Assembly: GCA_002900995.3 (NCBI GenBank)
Contig: CM035307.1
Span: 2,480,001 to 2,544,000 of the forward strand
From: Ganoderma boninense
Taxonomy: Eukaryota; Basidiomycota; Agaricomycetes; Polyporales; Polyporaceae
Reading direction: 5' to 3'
DNA length: 64,000 bases
In this document: positions 57,205 to 64,000 of the stretch, piece after piece
Layout of the letters: the number at the start of each line of letters is the position of its first letter
How positions within the stretch are numbered: the first letter of the stretch is position 1
Position numbers and translations under genes: made by a program
Notes under the pieces: generated by a model
The model's input: the letters and a program-made list of their open reading frames with translations, nothing else
What the model was told of the DNA's origin: nothing
Databases searched by the model: none

Positions 57205-59257
57205 ATGCCCTCCCCTCGGATGACCCGCCCATGGGCAATCTCCCTCTATGGGACACTGTGCCTACTAGCTTCCATCCGTTCTACATTCGCCGCCGTTGCA
57301 GTCACTGCCCCTACAGGCCCGCCATCCTCGAACGTCAATGTGGTCTATTCAAACTTCATGGGCATCTCTATGGAATTGTCATTCGTTAACTACTACATGG
57401 GCAACTCCTCGGACCAGATCCCTGCCCCGTTCGTCAAATACCTCTCGACGCTGCAGCAGCACGCATCGGGCCAGCCTGTCCGCCTGCGCTTGGGGGGCAA
57501 CTCGATGGACAGCTCGACGTACGTGGCCAACCAGCAGAGCATCATCCAGTTCACGGACCCGAACGCGAACTCGAACGACCAGCCTGTCAACTACGGGCCA
57601 CAGCTGTTTGAGGTCATGAAGGGCATCAGCACGAAGGTTGGGGGCGTCCGGTACCTCATCGGTGCGTGTGCATCCCCACAGCCCGAACAGGCGGAGCGCG
57701 GACGTGCATGAGAGCGCGATGCGCTGGAATGGCGTCTTTAGCTGAACTCGTGCATACTTATTAGGTTTGAGCTTGCGGACGCCGAACAGTACCGACGTCC
57801 CACTTTTGGCTGGCGATGCAACCAAGGCGTTGGGTTCTGAACTTGATGCGTTGCTGCTGGGCAATGTGGGTTGGACCTCGTTGAAATGTTTTCTGGAATA
57901 TCATGCTGACTCCACCGGAACTTAGGAGCCAGATTTGTACACTGCACACGGTCAGCGTCCTGGCATCGCCAACTACACAACGCAGGACTACATTGCAGTA
58001 TGTACCCGTGTGTTTTCAGAGGAAATCAAGTTGATATTTAACCGCCGTTAGCTAGGACTACTCGACTGTTTTCAACAACCTCAAGGATACGCCACAAGGG
58101 GATGTTTTGTCGCAGAATAATATTGCGGGCCCTACTATCTGCTGCGCTTGGGTGAGTGAGACTTCCATCTTCATAGTGTCCCGGAAGGTCTCATACATCT
58201 TCGCTAGGATCTAGCGCCTGTCCTCCAATCTGGTTGGTTAGACCAGTACAAGCAGCAGCTCAAGTATATCACCCTGCAACACTATCCTCAGGACAACTGT
58301 CGAGGGACCACGGCGTTCGGCATCCAGCACTACCTCGTTCACGCCAATACGGTCAGTTTGGCACAGTGGCAAGCACCGGGGATCCAGCTTGCGCTTCAAG
58401 CTAAGAAACCCGTCCTGATGGACGAGTTCAACAGCGTCTCTTGCGGTGGGGTTGATGGCATTTCCAACGTCTTCGGCGCCTCCCTCTGGACCGCCGATTA
58501 CGCCTTGCAGATGGCCGCCGTCGGCTACAGCGGCGTGTACCTCCATGTTCGGGAGCGCGGCATCACGTACAACATGTTTGACCCCCCAGCCGGCGTCGCA
58601 GGAGCGGCTGGCCCCTGGACGACGAACGCGCCGTTCTACGGCATGCTCCCCGTCGCCGCGGCCCTGGAGTCGGCGAATGGGAGCCGCGTGGTCGACCTGA
58701 ACATCAAGAACTCGATGGCGGACGCCTCGCAGGTACACGCTGGATACGCCATCTATGATGGAACCGGAAGCAGTGTCCACAGCCTCGTGATCATCAACTT
58801 CAAGGATGTCCAGGGTACGATGTCTGACTACGCAATCGACAAGGCGTTCATCCCTGCGTCGTACAGCAACCTCACGATCCGCTACCTCGCCGCGCCCTCC
58901 ATCGCGGAGAAGACGAATATCGCATGGGGCGCGCAGACGTATGCGGGCGTGGGCGACGCGAACCCAGTACCGGCGACGTTCTCGAGCAGCGTTGCGGACA
59001 AGACGGTCGAGTGCAGCGAAGGTTGCACGATTCAGGTGCCCGGGCCGGGCCTCGCGGTCGTGTTTGTGGGCGAGTCTGGCGCGTCAGGGGCGAACAGCGC
59101 GTCGTCGACGAACGCCAACGGCACTAACGGCACCAGCGGCAACAATACGGGCTCGTCGTCTTCGAAGAACTCGGCGAGCAGGAGTTGGACGGCGAGCGGG
59201 ATTGCGGGCGTTGGGTCATTGGGCTTGTTTGTTGCGGCCTTGGCATGTGTGGTGTAA
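57205..59257 (+). CDS. GH79-type glycosidase, secreted and probably GPI-anchored
   Basis: The start MPSPRMTRPWAISLYGTLCL gives a signal peptide ending near RSTFA. The N-terminal text YSNFMGISMELSFVNYYMGN and LRLGGNSMDSSTY matches the fungal GH79 (beta-glucuronidase-like) family. After introns come ALGSELDALLLGNEPDLYTA, with the acid/base Glu in GNEPD, and KKPVLMDEFNSVSCGGVDGI with the nucleophile Glu in DEFNS. A C-terminal beta domain follows. The last part is a Ser/Thr/Asn-rich stalk (SSTNANGTNGTSGNNTGSSS) and a terminal hydrophobic span (SGIAGVGSLGLFVAALACVV), the layout of a GPI-anchored protein. It probably acts on glucuronate-bearing glycans at the cell surface, such as arabinogalactan or fungal wall glycans. 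The stop is TAA at 59255. Confidence 0.9.
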
Positions 59258-60075
59258 CGGTCTGTTGGTTGTTTGGTGACGTATTTCTATATGGACTGTA
59301 GCAATCAAGTTGCGATCTCAGAGTATACATAGGTTGTGGGTGTTCCTCCGATGGTCGTGGGATCGTATTTTCTGCAATTAATAGTTATTTGTGCCTGCTA
59401 GAGCCCCGCAGAACATAAAAGTACTGTAGCATGGTGGTGTTTAAGCTTTCCTGAGTATGTTGTGTTGCCTGAGGCGCCTGACCTACACCTTCGAGGACAA
59501 TGGGCGTTACTCTCGTAGATGCCCAGCACCCAGGAACCTACGGTGAACGAGCTGTGGATGAGTCCGCATCTGGCTCTCAGGCTGATGAAGCATGATGACG
59601 CATACATCCCCAGTTTCTCAGCCGATACGTGTTACTCCAGCGTATGGTATTGCCCACTTCGCCTTCTCAGGATGTCTGTCGACGGATGCAGGGAAGGGGC
59701 CCAGGTGAGCATGGAGTGAGGAAGTACGGGTATGTTGGTATTCATTAACGTTCATTCCCGCCGTCGCCCTAAGCCCCAAGCCTTGGGGCCGTGATAGGTG
59801 GTGGGAAGGAGAGGTGCAGCTTTTGCATATGATTCTGATTCTTGCACTGTACCGTATCATCAGGGTGTGGTGGACGCCAGCGCTGTTTATAAGATCCTGC
59901 CTTACCCCAATGTCAGCGTGTGCTTCTCCAGGCTCCTCCAAGTCCGGCTCGACGGCCTTGCGATCCCTCATCATTGGCAAATCGCGCCACGAAGATTAAT
60001 CCTAATCCTCGAGCTTGACCCGACAGCTGCAGCTTCGCCAGTCTCCGCATCTACGGCGACCACGCTCCTTTCGCC
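59258..60075. other. Intergenic, GH79 gene to P450
   Basis: These 818 bp hold the GH79 3' end and the P450 promoter. Short frames here (59519-59719, 59798-60178) have no domain content. Confidence 0.4.
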
Positions 60076-62734
60076 ATGGCCCTCAAGGCGTTGCTGCCCC
60101 CGGGCGTGCCTTTCCTCTTCAAGCTCCTCCTCATCGTCTCTGCGCCATCGTTTGGAGTGTATGTCATCTCCCGTGTAGCCGCCGCTGTTTCCCACGACGT
60201 CCTGCCGACCTGGGCTTGGATCCTTGCGGCAGTCCTCAGTGGCCCTTTACTCCTCTACGGACGCATATGGTGGAAGTACCATTCGTTCCAGCGAGGGGCG
60301 GCGCGTCTCGGGGCCATCTTGCCCCCCGAGATGAAGGGTCAATGGCTCGGCAACTGGGACCTCCTGGACGGGATTTTGAAGGCGTTTGACACGGGCTATC
60401 CTTGTGAGTGCCGACTCCTGCTGTTCGTCCAATTCATGGCACGCTGGTTGGGCATGTGACATCAACTGTAGCTCTGACGACATGTTTCATGTTTCAGCGG
60501 ACATGTTTGACTATGGCTTCGAGCAGTGCGGCGCACCAACATTCCAGTTCAGTGTATTCTGGGACTTGCAGTACTCCACTAAGGACCCCAACGTTGTGAA
60601 GGTGTGTTTTAGCTCCAGGAAGCAGTTGATTATGGAACTTAAAGTGATGCGCAGGCTGTTCTTGCTACGGACTTTCAGAACTATGAGAAAGGTGTGTATA
60701 TCCTGTTTCGTGCACAACTCCCCACTACATGAAGGACCAATCTCCATAGGGGAGATGTTCCATAATTTTACCGACTCCTTGTTCGGAACTGGCGTGTTCA
60801 ACGCGGATGGTAAGTGCCTTCGTGTCCGAGAGACGCATATGTCATACCCTGGCTAATTCTCAGTCCAGGGGATATGTGGAAGTTCCACCGCTCCATGTCC
60901 CGACCCTTCTTCAGTCGTGAACGAATTAGTCATTTCGATTTGTTCGACCGTCATGCCGGTACGACGTACGCGAGACATCGAAGTCCCTTACGTGAACTAA
61001 TTATCTGTTGTGTAGACGTTGCTATCACCAAGATCAAGGAACGCTCCCAGGCCAACATCGCCTTCGACTTTCAAGAGCTCATCGCGCGGTTCACCCTCGA
61101 CTCCGGTACCGAATTCCTCTTTGGAAATTGCGTACATAGTCTCCACTCGCCTATGCCCTACCCCAAGGGTATGTCTGCCCACAACACCGCCCAAGTGGCC
61201 AAGTCTATCAAGGAGAAGTTCCCGCATGCTTTCTCAGCCGCACAACTCATCGTGTCTGAACGTCCCCGTATCGGTTGGCTCTGGCCACTCAAGGAACTCT
61301 TCAAATCGAAGACGGATGAACATATGGCGATCGTCGACGCGTTCCTCGAGCCTCTCCTTCAGGAGGCCCTTCGTAAGAGGGAAGAACGCGAGAAAGCTGG
61401 CATCAGCGTAGATGAAAAGGAAAGTCAGGATGACGAAGCCCTCCTCGACAACCTGGTCAAACAAACGTCGGGTGCGTTGGTCTTCTGGTTGGCCTTCACT
61501 TAAGGTCGACTGACCTTTTTAATATGTAGATTACAAAATCCTGCACGACGAGACCCTGAACATTCTGCTCGCTGGTCGTGACACGGTGCGGCTGGAATCA
61601 ATAATGTTTGATGTGTCCGAGAGTTGAGTTACTGATACTGCCCATGTGGTAAGACGGCCGCTGCACTGACATTCGCTGTATATCTGTTGTGTCAGCATCC
61701 GCACATCCTCAAGCGTCTTCGTGAGGAGATTACGGAGCATGTTGGCTTCCACCGCCGCCCGGCCTATGATGACGTCCGCAACATGAAATATCTCCGTGCT
61801 TTTTTGAATGGCAAGTCCCCGATGATGACAGCGGGATAGTGTCATACTCATGTGGTATTCTGCAGAGACGCTCCGGCTCTATCCTCCTGTGTAGGTTCTC
61901 ATGCATGTCACATCGAGCTCCACTGACCTCGTCTCTTTCAGGCCGTTCGACATGAGGTGATTCTTTTATTTCGAATATGCGGCTGCCGAGGTTTATTTGA
62001 CCTTTGCATTAGATTCTCTATCAAAGAGGGTATTCTGCCGAACACCGACCCCACGGGGAAACCGATATACGTTCCCCCCAAGACAGCGTATGTTTTACTT
62101 GGCCTGGAAGTAAGGCGGCGTTCTGAAATGTATTCCGTTCCAGTATCTCGTACTCCATTCTCAACATGCAACGGGATCCGCTCTACTGGGGCCCCACAGG
62201 TCTGGCATTTACCGTCCATGAACTTCTACGTCCTGACATTGCGACACGTGTCCAGCGCATGAATTCGACCCTGATCGGTTCATTGACGAGCGTGTTGGGA
62301 AGTACCTCGTACCCAACCCCTTCATCTTCCTTCCGTTCAACGCCGGACCGCGCATCTGCCTGGGCCAGCAGGTCAGGAACTCTAGACATCGACACAACTC
62401 CACAGGGCGGGGCACTGATGATTTCATGACTGACAGTTCGCATACAACGAGATGTCGTTCTTCATGATCCGTCTCCTCCAGAACTTCTCTTCAATGGAGC
62501 TTGATCTCTCCGCTCAACCGGCGGACTCCCTCCCGCCTCCAGAATGGGCCGAGGCTGAGGGCCGCAAGGCGAAGGAGCAGCTCGCGCCCAAGTCTCACTT
62601 CACGCTCTTTGCTAAGGTAGGTGCACTCGCGCGGTTCGAGAGCATTGACGAATAGCTGAAGTGACCGGATCGGAATTTGACAGGGTGGCTGCTGGGTGAA
62701 GATGGGTGTGGCCGAAAACGAAGGTGTTGCGTAA
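60076..62734 (+). CDS. Cytochrome P450, CYP63-type
   Basis: The start [20 protein letters not shown] opens a membrane anchor with a second hydrophobic span ([20 protein letters not shown]), typical of basidiomycete CYP63 proteins. Conserved text follows over many small exons: [20 protein letters not shown] (C-helix), [40 protein letters not shown] (I-helix AGxDT), [13 protein letters not shown] (ExxR), then [20 protein letters not shown] and [20 protein letters not shown] with the haem Cys. It ends [15 protein letters not shown] at TAA 62732-62734. CYP63 enzymes in white-rot fungi oxidise alkanes, fatty acids and aromatic compounds at the ER. No frame break was found. Confidence 0.94.
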
Positions 62735-63150
62735 GATTCCGAAAGACGCTGTCCGCACCAGAAGCTGAGTCCGTGAGTGAAGAATCGAATAAACGTGTAA
62801 TATAGCAACAACTTTACCATTGTATGTCATGCAATGTCTTTTCCACCGATATGTGAACGTTCGCGAATCACGCGAGCATCATATTCGGGAGGCCATGAAT
62901 TCGACATCCTCGGAACGGAGGCAGCGGAGCGCCCAGGATTGGGAGATCTGGGAGCGAGATCAAATACACTGATCGATTTGGCCGAGTGCTGAGCGCTGAG
63001 ATCCGAGTCAAGCAAGGCGCGTCTGGCGTGGACGGTCTATTGACTCCTGCAGATAACTATCGTCGCCACTACTCTCAGCTCTCATTCGTCATCTTCGAAT
63101 CGCGAGGGAAGACAACGAGTCGCGCTCAGCACACTGCCCAAATTTCGTTA
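62735..63150. other. Intergenic, P450 to glutaminyl-tRNA synthetase
   Basis: This is a gap of about 416 bp with the P450 3' end and the promoter of the next gene. Nothing else is seen. Confidence 0.4.
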
Positions 63151-64000
63151 ATGGCTCCAAAGGCGGACTCACCCGAGACGGCCGAGCTCGTAGACCTCTT
63201 CAAGAAGATTGGACTCACCCAGTCCAAGGCGGCGGAGGCAGCCAAGAGCCCTAAGAGCGCGACTACCCTCAAGGGTATAATCGAAGCTCACGATCTTCTA
63301 AACAAGAACCTTGACGAGAAGCAGGCGGTATTGCTCGCTGCCCTCGCTGTCCAGGGAAGCAAACTCGGGGACGGGGAACGGAGCTACGCCGTTGGTGCCG
63401 TCTTGGATGGTCGTCTGAAGACCACTGACCAGGTCTCAGGTGAGCGCGAGTGGTTTATCTCGCGAGGGCATTCGAGATGTAACGATTCTGCTGTGTAATA
63501 GAGGCGGTCAAGTACCTCGATGGCCGTACCCTTCCTGTGGATCAGACAGACTTCGATAAGAGCACGGGTGTTGGTGAGTATGCCGCTGCATCAGATTCAG
63601 AATATAGATATGGAGGGGTTTTCTGGCAGGCTTCAGCATCACGGCCGAACAACTCGCTGCGCGCGTGAAGGACTACGTTACATCCAGTGCTTACACTGGG
63701 TGGAACAACCTCGGGGCCGCGATCGGCGGTCTGAAGGGCACGGATCTTCGCTGGGCGAATGCACTGGAGCTCAAGAATGCAGTAGAGAGTGCTTTCATCG
63801 AGAAGTTCGGTGCGAAGCAGAGCGGTAAGCCTGCACCCAAGGTACGCTCCACACACAACTTTCGCGGTACCAGATAAATGATATCTTAACAGGAGGCGAA
63901 GAAAGAACCCGCTAACGCGGCCAAGGCACCCTCTGAGCCTGCTGCATCCGCGTCCTCCTCGCGTTCTGTCTTCCAGGAGGGCTTCCTGGGTCATCTCCAC
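63151..64000 (+). CDS. GLN4: Glutaminyl-tRNA synthetase (3' end outside window)
   Basis: The start is MAPKADSPETAELVDLFKKI at 63151. The text GLTQSKAAEAAKSPKSATTL and LDEKQAVLLAALAVQGSKLG, then YLDGRTLPVDQTDFDKSTGV, is the non-specific RNA-binding N-terminal domain of eukaryotic GlnRS. The second half of that domain follows after introns (GFSITAEQLAARVKDYVTSS, AYTGWNNLGAAIGGLKGTDL, ALELKNAVESAFIEKFG). A Lys/Ala/Pro linker leads to SRSVFQEGFLGHLH at the window edge, just before the catalytic domain with its HIGH motif, which is not visible. The enzyme loads glutamine on tRNA-Gln in the cytosol. Confidence 0.93.

Overview
The window is nuclear DNA from a filamentous basidiomycete, most likely a wood-decaying, polypore-type agaricomycete. 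The grounds are short GT-AG introns (about 50-70 bp) in nearly every gene, dense packing on both strands, GC-rich coding sequence, a CYP63-type P450, a GPI-anchored GH79 glycosidase, a division 1 chitin synthase, and fungal forms of Snf7, Nem1, Rheb, Spo12 and Tom20. I found no bacterial features, no CRISPR array and no rRNA. All gene models are read by eye from splice signals and family motifs.

Layout. 1-9.3 kb: a DJ-1/Hsp31-like gene cut by the window edge, a U1A/U2B''-type snRNP protein, a Lag1-type ceramide synthase, the ESCRT-III subunit Snf7, the Nem1-type lipin phosphatase and a tRNA-Cys(GCA). 9.4-21.4 kb: three paralogous MFS transporters of the allantoate/nicotinate permease (ACS) type. 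Two are in tandem on the minus strand and one is on the plus strand. Between them lie a RING-finger gene, an AARSD1-like alanyl-tRNA editing gene and an inserted intronless gene. 21.9-28.5 kb: an intracellular GH2 beta-mannosidase and the GTPase Rheb, tail to tail. 28.5-34.9 kb: a gene-poor accessory stretch with two adjacent TA-flanked MITE-like elements. 34.9-54.6 kb: Spo12, chitin synthase, a GST-like protein, a CLPTM1-family membrane protein, a large uncharacterised protein, a SET-domain protein joined head to tail with Tom20, and a Bcs1-like AAA ATPase. 54.6-57.2 kb: a repeat-rich island with a PIF/Harbinger-like MITE. 57.2-64 kb: GH79, CYP63-type P450 and the 5' end of glutaminyl-tRNA synthetase.

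The most unusual structure is at 17.25-18.82 kb. An uninterrupted, intronless 446-codon minus-strand ORF of no family I recognise ends in a 3' untranslated stretch and then a pure 27-nt poly(A) tract. The unit is flanked by perfect 15-bp direct repeats. That is what a polyadenylated RNA leaves when it is reverse-transcribed and inserted by LINE-type machinery. It is either a host retrocopy or a piece of a non-retroviral RNA virus (a partitivirus-like capsid segment is one candidate).

Other points worth attention: the Tom20 stop and a possible SET-gene start overlap as ATGA, with splice sites that could also fuse the two in frame; single-base frame breaks near the 5' ends of the ceramide synthase and the third transporter, and one in the SET gene; and three non-autonomous DNA elements. 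Most other genes are ordinary housekeeping genes (membrane lipid synthesis, ESCRT, TOR signalling, mitotic exit, mitochondrial import, tRNA quality control) with CAZymes and a P450 typical of wood decay.
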